From the NCBI GenBank assembly GCA_025060475.1, contig JANXBZ010000010.1:1-64000 (forward strand): a stretch of DNA of 64,000 nucleotides, given 5' to 3'. How positions within the stretch are numbered: the stretch's first letter is position 1; each line of letters opens with the position of its first letter. This document shows, in pieces, positions 53,248 through 62,904 of this stretch. A program made the translations under genes and the position numbers. This stretch comes from Dictyoglomus sp. (lineage in GTDB: Bacteria; Dictyoglomota; Dictyoglomia; Dictyoglomales; Dictyoglomaceae). Under the pieces are notes generated by a model. The model ran no database searches. It was not told where the DNA came from and saw nothing but the letters and a program-made list of their open reading frames with translations.

Positions 53248-54978
53248 ATGGAAAGATTAAGAAAATACATTAAAAATAACTTACAGTTTTTTATTATCGC
53301 TACTCTATCTGCAATTCTATCTCTTTCTTTAGATATGTTTAATCCAAGAATTATTAGAGAAATAATTGATAAGGTAATTCTTGGAAATAAATTAGATTTA
53401 CTCCCAAAACTTTTATCCTATTTAGTTTTTATAACTGTATCTAGGATAATTTTAGGTTATTCTAAAGAATACTTCATGGATCTAGGTGGCTCAAAACTTG
53501 CCTATGAATTAAGAAAAGATCTTTTTGATCATCTCCAAAGTTTACCTTTTTCCTTTTTTGATAAAACAAACACAGGAGAACTTATGTCGAGAATCAAGGA
53601 AGATATTGAAAACATATGGTTTACCTTTGGTTTTGGACTAGTATTTTTCATAGAACAGGTCTTCTACTTTATAATAGCAACTATTATCCTTATATCAATT
53701 AATTGGAAATTAACTTTAATTATTCTTTCTCTCATGCCTATTGTAGGATATATTGCTTATAATCTTGAAAAAGAAAACGACAATGTATACGGTGAAATTT
53801 CAGATCAAGGGGTAAAATTAAACACCACTGCTCAGGAAGATATAGCAGGAATCAGAGTTGTTAAATCCTTTGGAAGAGAAAAATATGAAATGGATAAATT
53901 TTTTGAAGAGAATAGAAAAAATTATGAATTAAATATAAAGCAAGCCAAAATATTTGCAAAATATTTTCCGTGGATGGACTTTTTTACAAACATTTCCACT
54001 GCTCTTGCGATAACCTTAGGGGGACTACTAGTAATTGGAGATCGGATGTCCATAGGCACTTTAGTCGCCTTTTCAGGATATGTCTCTATGATTGTTTGGC
54101 CTGTAAGGCTTGGAGGATGGCTAGTAAATATGCTTGCTCAATGTAGTGCATCTTTAAAGAAAATAGAAAAACTGTTTAGAGAAAAACCTGAAAAAATCTA
54201 TATGGAAAGTCCTATTGAGATCAAAGAAATTAAGGGAGAAATAACTTTCAAAAATGTGTCCTTTAAGTACAAAAATAACTATGTTTTGAGAAATATAAGC
54301 TTTCATATAAATCCAGGAGAAACTTTGGGAATCATGGGGCTTACAGGAGCAGGAAAAACAACCCTTGTTAATTTACTAGGAAGATTTTACGAACCTTGGG
54401 AGGGAGAAATACTAATAGATGGAGTAGATATTAAAAAAATAAATTTAAGAATTTTAAGAGAAAACTTATCTTATGTTCCTCAAGACGTTTTTCTTTTTTC
54501 GGATACTATAAAAGAAAATCTTAAATTAGGAAGGAATGTAAAAGAAGAAAAAATAGTGCAGGTTTTAAAGGACACAAGAGCATATAATTTTGTAAGAAAT
54601 CTACCCGAATATTTAGACACCATAGTAGGAGAAAGAGGATTAGGACTTTCGGGTGGACAAAAACAGAGATTAACAATTGCAAGAGCCTTAATAAAACCAG
54701 CTAAAATACTCATATTAGATGATGCTACTTCTTCCTTAGATATGGAAACAGAACTTTATGTACAAAAAGCTTTAGAAAAATACGAAGGAATAACAAAAAT
54801 AATCATTACTCATAGAGTTTCTGCAGTTAAAAATGCAAAGGAAATAATAATTCTTGAAAAAGGAGAAATAGTTGAAAGAGGAACTCATGAGGAGTTATTA
54901 AGAAAAAAAGGAAGATATTATGAAATATATCAAGAGCAATATGGGAAATATATATTTATGGAGGAGGAATTAATTTAA
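53248..54978 (+). CDS. Heterodimeric ABC exporter, subunit with degenerate catalytic site
   Basis: A 576-residue half-transporter: six membrane helices (about 1-310) then a nucleotide-binding domain. Walker A GLTGAGKTTL (about residue 364), signature LSGGQKQRL and H-loop ITHRVS are normal, but Walker B ends in LDDATSS, with Asp where the catalytic Glu is expected. Paired with the next gene it matches the TM287-like half of the Thermotoga TM287/288 exporter. Such pumps move drugs or lipids outward; the substrate here is unknown. It ends one base before the next ATG. Confidence 0.9.
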   Translation: MERLRKYIKNNLQFFIIATLSAILSLSLDMFNPRIIREIIDKVILGNKLDLLPKLLSYLVFITVSRIILGYSKEYFMDLGGSKLAYELRKDLFDHLQSLPFSFFDKTNTGELMSRIKEDIENIWFTFGFGLVFFIEQVFYFIIATIILISINWKLTLIILSLMPIVGYIAYNLEKENDNVYGEISDQGVKLNTTAQEDIAGIRVVKSFGREKYEMDKFFEENRKNYELNIKQAKIFAKYFPWMDFFTNISTALAITLGGLLVIGDRMSIGTLVAFSGYVSMIVWPVRLGGWLVNMLAQCSASLKKIEKLFREKPEKIYMESPIEIKEIKGEITFKNVSFKYKNNYVLRNISFHINPGETLGIMGLTGAGKTTLVNLLGRFYEPWEGEILIDGVDIKKINLRILRENLSYVPQDVFLFSDTIKENLKLGRNVKEEKIVQVLKDTRAYNFVRNLPEYLDTIVGERGLGLSGGQKQRLTIARALIKPAKILILDDATSSLDMETELYVQKALEKYEGITKIIITHRVSAVKNAKEIIILEKGEIVERGTHEELLRKKGRYYEIYQEQYGKYIFMEEELI

Positions 54979-56775
54979 ATGCCATATAGTTTAAAAGAAG
55001 ACGAAAAATTAGAAGAAAAAGTAAGTCTTGAGATATTAAAAAGACTATTTAAATATCTAAAACCCTTTAAAAAAGAAATATTTATAGCTTTTTTCTTAAT
55101 ATTCTTAGTAATGATAGTAGATCTTGCAAATCCGTATTTCATGAAACTTGCTATAGATGAATATATCAAAAACAAAGACTCAAAAAGATTAATATTAGTG
55201 GGAGTAATAATTTTAATACTAAACTTAATCTCTGCTTTCTCCTCAAAAAAGAGAACAGAAAGAATAGCAAAAATAACCCACGCTGTACTTTTAAATATAA
55301 GACAAGATTTATATAATCATATTCAAAAACTTTCCTTCAGTTTTTTTGACGAAAGACCTGTTGGAAAAATCTTAGCAAGAGTTATAGGAGATGTAAATTC
55401 TCTTACCAATTTCTTTAATATGAGTATAACAAACTTAATTCCTGATACTGCAGTCATTATTGCTACTTCTTTTATTATGTTCTATCTTAATCCAAAACTA
55501 GCTTTAATAGGCTTAAGTACACTACCCTTTTTAATAATAACTCTTTTTTATATCCAAGTTGTAAGTAGAAAAAGATGGCAGGTAGTAAGGAAGAAAAACT
55601 CAACTCTTAATGCCTTTACTCATGAAAATTTTTCAGGAATAAAGGTAGTTAAATACTTTACTGCTGAGAAATACAGAAAAAATTTATTTTCCGAATTAGC
55701 ATGGGATGTCAGATCTGCTTTTGTAAAGGCTGTAAGAATAAATGATATGTTTTGGCCCATGGTAGAGTTTTCTTGGGGTATTGGTACTGTTATTACCTTT
55801 TATTTTGGCATAAAAATGATAAATACAGGGGATATTACTGTGGGACTTCTTATTGCTTTTACTAACTATATATCCATGTTTTGGAGACCTATCATGAACC
55901 TAAGTAATTTCTATAACAGTTTAATCATTGGTATGGCAAGCGCAGAAAGAATATTTGAAATTATGGATATTAGTCCTAATATTTTTGAAGATAAAAATGC
56001 CATAGATTTAAATATAAAAGGAGAGGTTGAATTTAGAAACGTATCCTTTTCTTATGATGGAAGAAAAAAAGTTCTAGACAACATAAGTTTTAAAGTAAAA
56101 CCAGGAGAGAAAATTGCCTTAGTAGGACACACAGGAGCTGGGAAAACTACTATTGTAAATTTAATATGTAGATTTTATGATCCTCAAGAAGGAGAAATTT
56201 TAATTGATGGGGTTAATATAAAAAAGATAAAACTAAAAAGTTTAAGAGAACAGATTGCAGTAATGTTTCAAGACACTTTTCTATTTTCAGGAAGTGTTTT
56301 AGATAATATTAGATATGGAAATCTTTCTGCCGATTTTAACCAAGTAATGGAAACAGCTAAAAAAGTATATGCTCATGATTTTATCATTTCTTTAGAAAAA
56401 GGGTATGAAACCAATGTACAAGAAAGAGGAACAAGACTCTCCATAGGCCAAAGACAACTTATTTCTCTAGCAAGAACTTTAATTGCAAATCCAAAGATTT
56501 TAATTCTCGATGAAGCAACTGCAAGTATAGATACCCACACAGAAAGACTTCTTCAGAAAGGGATAGAAAGATTATTAGAGGGAAGAACAGCTTTTATTAT
56601 CGCCCATAGACTTTCCACAATACAAAATGTAGACAGAATATTTGTTGTAGAAGATGGAAAAATTGTGGAAATAGGAACCCACGAAGAACTCATGAAAAAG
56701 AAGGGAATTTATTATGAAATGTTTACATCCCAATTCAAATATTGGGAAGAAAAGGAGAAAGAAATCGTCTCTTGA
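54979..56775 (+). CDS. Heterodimeric ABC exporter, subunit with degenerate signature
   Basis: The partner half-transporter, 598 residues, with six membrane helices and a nucleotide-binding domain. Walker A GHTGAGKTTI, Walker B LDEATASID (catalytic Glu intact) and IAHRLST are standard, but the signature reads LSIGQ in place of LSGGQ. Thus one composite ATP site pairs a normal Walker B with a normal partner signature, and the other is degenerate on both sides. It abuts the upstream gene without a gap. Its own C-terminal end lies 1 base from the convergent DinB-type gene. Confidence 0.9.
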   Translation: MPYSLKEDEKLEEKVSLEILKRLFKYLKPFKKEIFIAFFLIFLVMIVDLANPYFMKLAIDEYIKNKDSKRLILVGVIILILNLISAFSSKKRTERIAKITHAVLLNIRQDLYNHIQKLSFSFFDERPVGKILARVIGDVNSLTNFFNMSITNLIPDTAVIIATSFIMFYLNPKLALIGLSTLPFLIITLFYIQVVSRKRWQVVRKKNSTLNAFTHENFSGIKVVKYFTAEKYRKNLFSELAWDVRSAFVKAVRINDMFWPMVEFSWGIGTVITFYFGIKMINTGDITVGLLIAFTNYISMFWRPIMNLSNFYNSLIIGMASAERIFEIMDISPNIFEDKNAIDLNIKGEVEFRNVSFSYDGRKKVLDNISFKVKPGEKIALVGHTGAGKTTIVNLICRFYDPQEGEILIDGVNIKKIKLKSLREQIAVMFQDTFLFSGSVLDNIRYGNLSADFNQVMETAKKVYAHDFIISLEKGYETNVQERGTRLSIGQRQLISLARTLIANPKILILDEATASIDTHTERLLQKGIERLLEGRTAFIIAHRLSTIQNVDRIFVVEDGKIVEIGTHEELMKKKGIYYEMFTSQFKYWEEKEKEIVS

Positions 56776-56776
56776 C

Positions 56777-57241
56777 CTATACCTCAACCCCCATAAGTTG
56801 TAAGAGTATTACTATTTGACCTACATGATAACAATCATGGCTAATAATACCATAAAGATTCTCCTCCAATGTACCATATTCCCCAAAAGGTTTTTCTAAG
56901 TCCTCATCATTTCTATACTTAAGAAGATCAATTAATTTTTTGTGAGAGCTTTTTAATTTTTCTATAGTATTTTTCCATTCCTCTTCAGAAGGATTCTCAG
57001 GAGTTCTAAAGTCCTCCTCAGATGGCTCTCTTCCCTCTAAAAGACTTATTACGTATTCCTTTCCAGAGATTAAATGATTTACAATTTCCCAGATAGAGTT
57101 TACCTTTTCCTCCTTCCATATTGCTTCCTTTACAGAAACCTTTTCGAGAATATCTAAAACTGAATGAGACCAAAGACCTGCATTTTTTTGAAAAGCTTTA
57201 TCTATATAATTAATAAGATTTTCTAATCTTGATTTATTCAT
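56777..57241 (-). CDS. DinB-family putative metal-dependent protein
   Basis: A 154-residue helical-bundle protein of the DinB/YfiT superfamily. The triad of metal histidines is suggested by NHLISG (about residue 53), HSV near residue 22 and SHDCYHVGQI (about residue 135). Relatives act as thiol transferases or unknown metalloenzymes. A GGGGG ribosome site lies upstream. It is convergent with the ABC exporter gene and divergent from the HD-GYP gene. Confidence 0.82.
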   Translation of the reverse strand: MNKSRLENLINYIDKAFQKNAGLWSHSVLDILEKVSVKEAIWKEEKVNSIWEIVNHLISGKEYVISLLEGREPSEEDFRTPENPSEEEWKNTIEKLKSSHKKLIDLLKYRNDEDLEKPFGEYGTLEENLYGIISHDCYHVGQIVILLQLMGVEV

Positions 57242-57306
57242 AAAAAACCCCCTTTTTTAATTTATCTCTTTTCTTTTTGGATTTATTGTAGCATAATTTA
57301 AATACT

Positions 57307-58731
57307 ATGTCATATATTGAATTACTTCTTAAGATTAAAAATGAATTAGACAAAGAAGAAGATTTTAAGGAGAGTATAGAAAGAATTAATATTCTCTTAA
57401 GGGAAAACTTAGGAATTTCCATAAAATTAGAAGTCTTAGAAAATCCTATTTGTCCTAAAGAAGATATTTCAGATAGAAATTTCTATACTGTTATTCAAAC
57501 CATTTATTCATCATTTATATTTAATGCAATAAATAAAAATAAAGCCTTAGATAAGGAAGACATTGCGTTTATTAAAATTCTAGCCCTATTTATTAAAGAA
57601 CAAATAGAAAAAAATGAAAGAAAAACATTAAGAGATTTTACCTTTTCTTTGCTTTCTAAAAGAAATATCAATGAGCTCTTTGAAGAAATTTTAAAAGAAT
57701 TAGAAAAGATTGTGCCTTATACCTCTGCGAGTATAGGGATCCTAGAAAAAGATACTCTTCAGTATCTTTGTTTTCGTGGATTTGAGAAGTACAGTGCAGA
57801 TAAATTTATGAAATCCTTTAAAATGGAAAGAAAAAAATTTCATACTCTTGATACTGTTTTAAAAACAAAAAATCCTCTTCTTATCGAAAATACAGAAGAT
57901 TATCCTTTTTGGCTTCATATTCCCGAAACTTCTTGGATAAAATCTTTTCTTATGATTCCTATAATTTATAAAGATGAAATTACAGGTATCATCAGTTTTG
58001 ATAGTGATAAAGCTTATACCTTTTCTAAAGAAGATATAGAAAAAGTAAATTCTATAATTCCAATTCTTGCTCTTTCCTTTGAAAATGTAAAACTTTATGA
58101 ATCTCTTAAAAAGGAATTGGAAGAAAAAATTATAATCGGAAAGAAACTTCAATCTTCTCTCTATCAGGTAATAAAGGTAGCATCAGATCTTGTCGAGACA
58201 AAAGACCCCTATACCGCTGGACATCAAAAAGAAGTAGCAAGAATCTCCATTATCATAGGAAGAGAAATGGGTTTATCTCAAGAAAGACTAAGATTTATTG
58301 CCATATGTGCTCTTCTTCATGATCTAGGAAAAATTGCCATTCCTTCGGAAATATTAAACAAACCATCCATCTTGAATCCCCTTGAAAGAGCTCTTGTAAA
58401 CACTCATCCTGAAATAGGATATAATATTCTTAAAAAGATAGATATCTTAGGAGAAGTAGCACCTGTGGTATATCAGCATCATGAAAGATGGGATGGTTCA
58501 GGATATCCTTTAAATTTAAAGAATAACGAGATTCTTCTTGAGGCAAGAATAATTGCGGTAGCAGATGTAGCTGAAGCCATGACTTCCCACAGACCTTACC
58601 GCCCTGCCCTACCCTTTGAGTTTGTATTAAAAGAATTATCAGAGAAAAAAGGAATACTTTATGATCCCTTAGTGGTAGATGCCTTTTTAGAGGCATATAG
58701 AAAAGGAAAGATAAAACCTAAAAGGTTATAA
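57307..58731 (+). CDS. GAF-HD-GYP protein, probable cyclic-di-GMP phosphodiesterase
   Basis: A 474-residue cytosolic protein. A GAF-like sensory domain lies at about 110-270 and the HD-GYP domain at about 280-465. HD-GYP hallmarks are intact: TAGHQKEVA, LLHDLGKIAIP, HPEIGYNILKKI, HHERWDGSGYP and IIAVADVAEAMTSHRPYR. HD-GYP domains hydrolyse cyclic dinucleotides with a bi- or trinuclear metal site. The first 100 residues are not recognised. There is no ribosome site and a CATAAT box lies 9 bases before the ATG, so it may be leaderless. LacI gene follows 30 bases downstream. Confidence 0.9.
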   Translation: MSYIELLLKIKNELDKEEDFKESIERINILLRENLGISIKLEVLENPICPKEDISDRNFYTVIQTIYSSFIFNAINKNKALDKEDIAFIKILALFIKEQIEKNERKTLRDFTFSLLSKRNINELFEEILKELEKIVPYTSASIGILEKDTLQYLCFRGFEKYSADKFMKSFKMERKKFHTLDTVLKTKNPLLIENTEDYPFWLHIPETSWIKSFLMIPIIYKDEITGIISFDSDKAYTFSKEDIEKVNSIIPILALSFENVKLYESLKKELEEKIIIGKKLQSSLYQVIKVASDLVETKDPYTAGHQKEVARISIIIGREMGLSQERLRFIAICALLHDLGKIAIPSEILNKPSILNPLERALVNTHPEIGYNILKKIDILGEVAPVVYQHHERWDGSGYPLNLKNNEILLEARIIAVADVAEAMTSHRPYRPALPFEFVLKELSEKKGILYDPLVVDAFLEAYRKGKIKPKRL

Positions 58732-58761
58732 TAATATATAATATTCTTGGGGAGAGATTTT

Positions 58762-59796
58762 ATGAAGAAAAAAAAGATGATCACAATAAAGGATATAGCA
58801 CGAGAAGCAAAGGTAAGTCCAACTACTGTATCAAATGTAATCCATAAAAATTACCAGCATGTATCCCTAGAAACAGCAAAGAGAATAGAGAAAATAATAA
58901 AAGAAAAAGGATACATTCCCAATATGCTTGCAAGATCCTTAGTAAAAAGACACTCTAAAATCATCGGAGTTATAAATTGTCTTATTCCCACAGAAAGAGG
59001 AAGTTTTGTCCAAGATCCTTTTCATACAGTTTTTATTGGAGGAGTAGAAAAGGAACTAAGTAAAAGAGGATATTTTATCATGCTAAGGACTGTAAATGAA
59101 AAAGAAGAATTAAATACTCTTCTTAAAAATTGGAATTTAGCTGGAGTAATTATTACAGGAATTTTTGAAGACGAATTCTATCAGGTATTAAAAACTTCTG
59201 AAATTCCTGTAGTTTTGATTGATAGTTATGTTTTTGATAACTCATTTTTAAAGGTTGGTTTAGAAGATTTTAAAGGGGGATATTTAGCAACTAAATATTT
59301 AATAGAAAAAGGGCATAAAAATATTTTATTTGTATCTCCAAAAATAAAACCAAAGGGAGTATTGGAAGAAAGGTTAAAGGGATATAAAAAAGCCTTAGAA
59401 GAGGCAGGTATATCCTTTAAAGATAAAAATATTTATGAACATGGAACAAGAATTGATGAATGTATTGCTTTAGGAAAGAAAATAAGTAATAGAGATGATA
59501 TAACCGCTATTTTTGTAACCGCTGATATTATGGCTGCAGGAATTATGAGTGGTTTAATAGAAAAGGGAGTAAAAATTCCCGATGATATTTCCATTATAGG
59601 TTTTGACGATTTAGAGATAGGTCTTATTACCAATCCAAGATTAACCACTATACATCAGGATGTTGAAAGGAAAGGAATAATAGCAGCTCAAATGATTGTA
59701 GAACAGATTGAAGGACAAAAAATAAAAAAAAGGGAAGTTATATTACCCGTTTATATAGTTGAGAGAGAAAGTGTGAAAGATTTAAATAAATTTTGA
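58762..59796 (+). CDS. LacI-family transcriptional regulator
   Basis: A 344-residue repressor. The helix-turn-helix and hinge helix are TIKDIAREAKVSPTTVSNV and PNMLARSLV; the rest is a sugar-binding fold ending in TNPRLTTIHQD. The ATG at 58762 follows a GGGGAGA site; an in-frame TTG 15 bases upstream overlaps that site. It is upstream of, and on the same strand as, a sugar ABC transporter operon, with two LacI-type palindromes in the gap. It probably represses that operon until a sugar binds. Confidence 0.93.
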   Translation: MKKKKMITIKDIAREAKVSPTTVSNVIHKNYQHVSLETAKRIEKIIKEKGYIPNMLARSLVKRHSKIIGVINCLIPTERGSFVQDPFHTVFIGGVEKELSKRGYFIMLRTVNEKEELNTLLKNWNLAGVIITGIFEDEFYQVLKTSEIPVVLIDSYVFDNSFLKVGLEDFKGGYLATKYLIEKGHKNILFVSPKIKPKGVLEERLKGYKKALEEAGISFKDKNIYEHGTRIDECIALGKKISNRDDITAIFVTADIMAAGIMSGLIEKGVKIPDDISIIGFDDLEIGLITNPRLTTIHQDVERKGIIAAQMIVEQIEGQKIKKREVILPVYIVERESVKDLNKF

Positions 59797-59908
59797 GAAA
59801 AAGAGAAAAAATTAAAGTAAAATGATAAAAAAGATCAATATTTTGGATAAAATTATAAATTTTTCACTTTGTATATAATAATAAAAGTATTAAAATTTTT
59901 TTAGAACG

Positions 59909-59982
59909 TTTAACGTTAAAGTTAAAAGGAAAAAAATTGAGAAAGGGGGTATTTATAATTAAGAAATAGTTTAACGTTAAAC
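59909..59982. promoter_or_regulatory. Two LacI-type operators between the LacI gene and the sugar ABC operon
   Basis: Site 1 at 59909-59920 is the perfect 12-bp palindrome TTTAACGTTAAA. Site 2 at 59969-59982 is the perfect 14-bp palindrome GTTTAACGTTAAAC. Both have the central CG typical of LacI-family operators. Their centres are 61 bp apart, close to six helical turns, so looping by one tetramer or cooperative dimers is possible. A TATAAT lies at 59874-59879 just upstream of site 1; its -35 is poor. Confidence 0.85.
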
Positions 59983-60026
59983 CTTAAGAATCTCTTATCC
60001 TATTTTGCATAAGGAGGCGTATTAGA

Positions 60027-60542
60027 ATGAAAAAATATTTTTTAATTGTTTCCTTAATATTAGTTTCATTAATCACCTTTTCACTAAGTTCTGATGATTT
60101 TGTCGTAGCAACAAAATTTTCGGGACCAAACGAGGAAGGATATTGGGGACCATACGGACCTGCCTTCACTCTCAAAGACAATGTATTAATTTTTGATTCA
60201 AGCATTCCCAATGCATGGATGACTTTAAATTTTAAAGATGATTTCATGGAACCAGAGGATTATAGATATGTAGTAATCACTATGAGAGCAGATGATCCTG
60301 AGGATGCCCAAAATATTTTAATGACCTTTGGAGATATTAAAAAACCTATAAAAGATTGGAAGATAAAGCTAAAGACTGAATTTACTACTTATATATTAGA
60401 TTTATTTGAATTCGGTCTTACTAAATGGGGTGATGGAACAAAAGCAGAACCTGATTTTGCATTAAATAAAGCAACTGCAAAAAAAGCAAAACTTTTTGTA
60501 CAAAGCATTATTCTCACTAACGATAAAGAAACTTTTGAATAA
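60027..60542 (+). CDS. Secreted 171-residue protein with CBM-like jelly-roll features
   Basis: N-terminal signal peptide (YFLIVSLILVSLITFSLS) with likely cleavage before SDD. The mature part of about 150 residues has beta-strand patterns resembling carbohydrate-binding jelly-rolls (YRYVVITMRADD, IKLKTEFTTYILDL) and several exposed aromatics (YWGPYGPA, WMTLNF). I recognise no family for certain. It is the first gene after the LacI operators, 33 bases before the binding protein, so a cell-surface sugar-binding role is likely. GGAGG precedes the ATG. Confidence 0.7.
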   Translation: MKKYFLIVSLILVSLITFSLSSDDFVVATKFSGPNEEGYWGPYGPAFTLKDNVLIFDSSIPNAWMTLNFKDDFMEPEDYRYVVITMRADDPEDAQNILMTFGDIKKPIKDWKIKLKTEFTTYILDLFEFGLTKWGDGTKAEPDFALNKATAKKAKLFVQSIILTNDKETFE

Positions 60543-60574
60543 ATCAAATTAAAAATTTTTTGGGGAGGTGGATC

Positions 60575-61957
60575 ATGTTTAAAAAATTATTCTTATTACT
60601 TCTTCTTACAACTCTTTTCTTTTTAGTAAGCAGTAATATTTTAGTTGCTCAACAAAAAATAGTTTTAAGACTTGGGATGTGGCCTGAGCCTACTTTAAAA
60701 GGTGATGTAGAAATGTTTGAAAGATGGAAGAAAGAATTTGAAAAGAAATATCCTAATGTGCAAGTAGTTCCAGCAACTTATAAATACTCTCCCGATACTT
60801 TTGTTCCTTTAGCTGAATCTGGAAATTTACCTACTATTTTTGAAACATGGTTTACAGAGCCTCAAAAATTGATTGCAGGAGGATTTGTAAAAGATATAAC
60901 TAATGAACTTCGAAAAAAAGGCTGGGATAAATTAATGAACCCATCAGTAAAAAATATTTTATCTAAGGATGGAAGAATTTATGGAGTTCCAAGAGATGCT
61001 TATGCCCTTGGAATGTATTTAAATCTTGATCTTTTCCAAAAAGCTGGATTAATGAATCCTGATGGAACTCCTAATTATCCAAGAACATGGTCAGAACTCG
61101 CAAAATTTGCAAAAATTATAAAGGATAAAACAGGAAAAGCAGGTCTTTGTTTATTAGCAAAGGATAATGCAGGAGGATGGCATTTCACTCAAATTGCTTG
61201 GAATTTTGGAGCAAAATTAGAAGTGCAAAGAGATGGAAAATGGTATGCCAATCTAAATTCAAAGGAAGTAATTTCCGCTATGAATTTTGTAAGGGATCTT
61301 AAGTGGAAATACAATGTACTAACCGACGATCCTACTAGTGAAGATTGGGGATCTGGCTTTGAAGCTATTGCTACAGGAAGATCCGCTATGTATCTTGGTG
61401 CTCAAGATGCGGTAAACCAACCCACTCAAGTTTATGGATTACCATTAGATAAATTAGCAATAGTTCCTGTACCTGCAGGTCCTAAGGGGCATTATTCTTT
61501 AATGGGAGGAACTCCATACATGTTTAGCGCTAAGGCATCTTCTGAAGAAATAATGGCAGCACTTAATTTTCTTGAGATTATGGGTAAAGCCCCTGTAGTT
61601 ACCCCAGAATCTTTAGCAGGTATGAAAGCGGATGCGGAGAATAGGATAAGAAATGGGGTTCCTGTAATTCCTTCCTTCCCAGCATGGATAGAACCTAATT
61701 GGTTGAAAGCTCAAGAAGATATTGTAAATAGATACAGAAATGTAAATATGGCTCTATATAATGATTATTATAATTGGATTAAGAAAAGGGGAGTTTTAAG
61801 ACCAGAAGAGCCTCATTTGACCCAAGATATGTATGCAGAACTTACAAAGGTACTTCAGGCAGTATTAACCAATAAGAATGCAGATATAGTTAAATTATTG
61901 GATACTGCTAATAAAAATCTCCAAAGTCTTTTAGATACATATATAAATAAGAAATAG
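60575..61957 (+). CDS. Sugar ABC transporter solute-binding protein (family 1)
   Basis: A 460-residue extracellular binding protein for sugars or oligosaccharides. The signal peptide covers about residues 1-23 with no lipobox. The mature protein has MWPEPTLKGDVEMFERWKKEFEKKYPN (key: family-1 start), GRIYGVPRDAYALGMYLN and the ligand-cleft TGRSAMYLGAQDAV. ATG at 60575 follows GGGGAGG; an earlier TTG overlaps that site. Two permease genes follow, no ATPase gene, so a shared MsmK-type ATPase elsewhere is likely. A hairpin separates it from the permeases. Confidence 0.92.
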   Translation: MFKKLFLLLLLTTLFFLVSSNILVAQQKIVLRLGMWPEPTLKGDVEMFERWKKEFEKKYPNVQVVPATYKYSPDTFVPLAESGNLPTIFETWFTEPQKLIAGGFVKDITNELRKKGWDKLMNPSVKNILSKDGRIYGVPRDAYALGMYLNLDLFQKAGLMNPDGTPNYPRTWSELAKFAKIIKDKTGKAGLCLLAKDNAGGWHFTQIAWNFGAKLEVQRDGKWYANLNSKEVISAMNFVRDLKWKYNVLTDDPTSEDWGSGFEAIATGRSAMYLGAQDAVNQPTQVYGLPLDKLAIVPVPAGPKGHYSLMGGTPYMFSAKASSEEIMAALNFLEIMGKAPVVTPESLAGMKADAENRIRNGVPVIPSFPAWIEPNWLKAQEDIVNRYRNVNMALYNDYYNWIKKRGVLRPEEPHLTQDMYAELTKVLQAVLTNKNADIVKLLDTANKNLQSLLDTYINKK

Positions 61958-61963
61958 ATATTA

Positions 61964-62001
61964 GGAAAAGCCAGGGTGCTTCTTTGGTACCCTGGCTTTC
62001 C
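61964..62001 (+). terminator. Hairpin between the sugar-binding protein and permease genes
   Basis: Stem of 11 to 13 bp with one bulged A (61964-61977 with 61989-62001) and an 11-base loop. The following sequence (TTCTTAGG) is only weakly T-rich, so partial termination or 3' stabilisation of the binding-protein mRNA is likely rather than full stop. Confidence 0.75.
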
Positions 62002-62018
62002 TTCTTAGGAGGTCTGAA

Positions 62019-62891
62019 ATGTTTAGAAAATATAGAAAAGATATATCAGGATGGCTAATCATGCTTCCTGGTATCATTCTTTTTAGTTTCTATATTTGGG
62101 AACCTCTATTAGCAAGTATTGTTATGTCCTTTTACTCTGCAAAGGGGATAAGATTGGAAAGATTTGTAGGTTTACAGAATTATATAGCAGTCCTAAATCA
62201 TCCTGACTTTAAATCTGCCTTTTCTAATACTTTTTCTTATACTTTTTGGTCTTTGATTATAGGATTTTTAGTTCCTATAATTCTTGCAATTATTCTTAAT
62301 GAAATTATTCATTTTAAAGGATTTTTCAGAATTTCTATATATCTTCCCAATGTGATTCCTGGACTTGCTGTAACTATTATGTGGCTTTTCATATACAGAG
62401 CAGGAAGAACAGGACTTTTAAATATAATCCTTGGAAACTTTGGTTTTCCTCCTCAGGCTTGGCTCACCAAATCCCATTTAGTTATTCCTTTAATTGTTCT
62501 TTTCATGACATGGAGATCAGCAGGAGCAACAACTTTAATTTATCTTGCAGGATTACAAGGTATAGATCAAGAGCTCTATGAAGCGGCAACTATAGATGGT
62601 GCTAATATATGGGCAAGATTAAAATATATTACTCTACCTCAAATATATAATTTAGCAAGAACTCTATTAATACTTCAAATAATTTTTGTTTTTCAAGTAC
62701 TCTATGAGCCCTTAGTTCTCACTAATGGTGGCCCCAATAATGCTTCTATTTCTCTCATGCTTCTTGTATATAAATATGCCTTCGAAAAATTTGATTATCC
62801 AAAGGCAGTTTCTGTTTCTGTAATAATTGCATTAGTTTTGATCATATTGACAGGTTTATATAACAAATTAGTAAAGGAAAATGAAATGTAA
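62019..62891 (+). CDS. Sugar ABC transporter permease, MalF type
   Basis: Inner-membrane permease, 290 residues, with about six helices. The coupling EAA loop is EAATIDGANIWARLKYITLPQI (key EAA...G..........P), and MLPGIILFSFYIWEPLL is the N-terminal family segment. Forms the channel with the next gene's product. GAGG ribosome site directly after the upstream hairpin. Confidence 0.93.
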   Translation: MFRKYRKDISGWLIMLPGIILFSFYIWEPLLASIVMSFYSAKGIRLERFVGLQNYIAVLNHPDFKSAFSNTFSYTFWSLIIGFLVPIILAIILNEIIHFKGFFRISIYLPNVIPGLAVTIMWLFIYRAGRTGLLNIILGNFGFPPQAWLTKSHLVIPLIVLFMTWRSAGATTLIYLAGLQGIDQELYEAATIDGANIWARLKYITLPQIYNLARTLLILQIIFVFQVLYEPLVLTNGGPNNASISLMLLVYKYAFEKFDYPKAVSVSVIIALVLIILTGLYNKLVKENEM

Positions 62892-62904
62892 TGGGGGTTT
62901 TATA

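Noticed and set aside
59843-59848. TTGGAT as -35 for the sugar operon promoter
   Set aside because: Distance to the TATAAT is 25 bp, too far for a sigma-70-type promoter.
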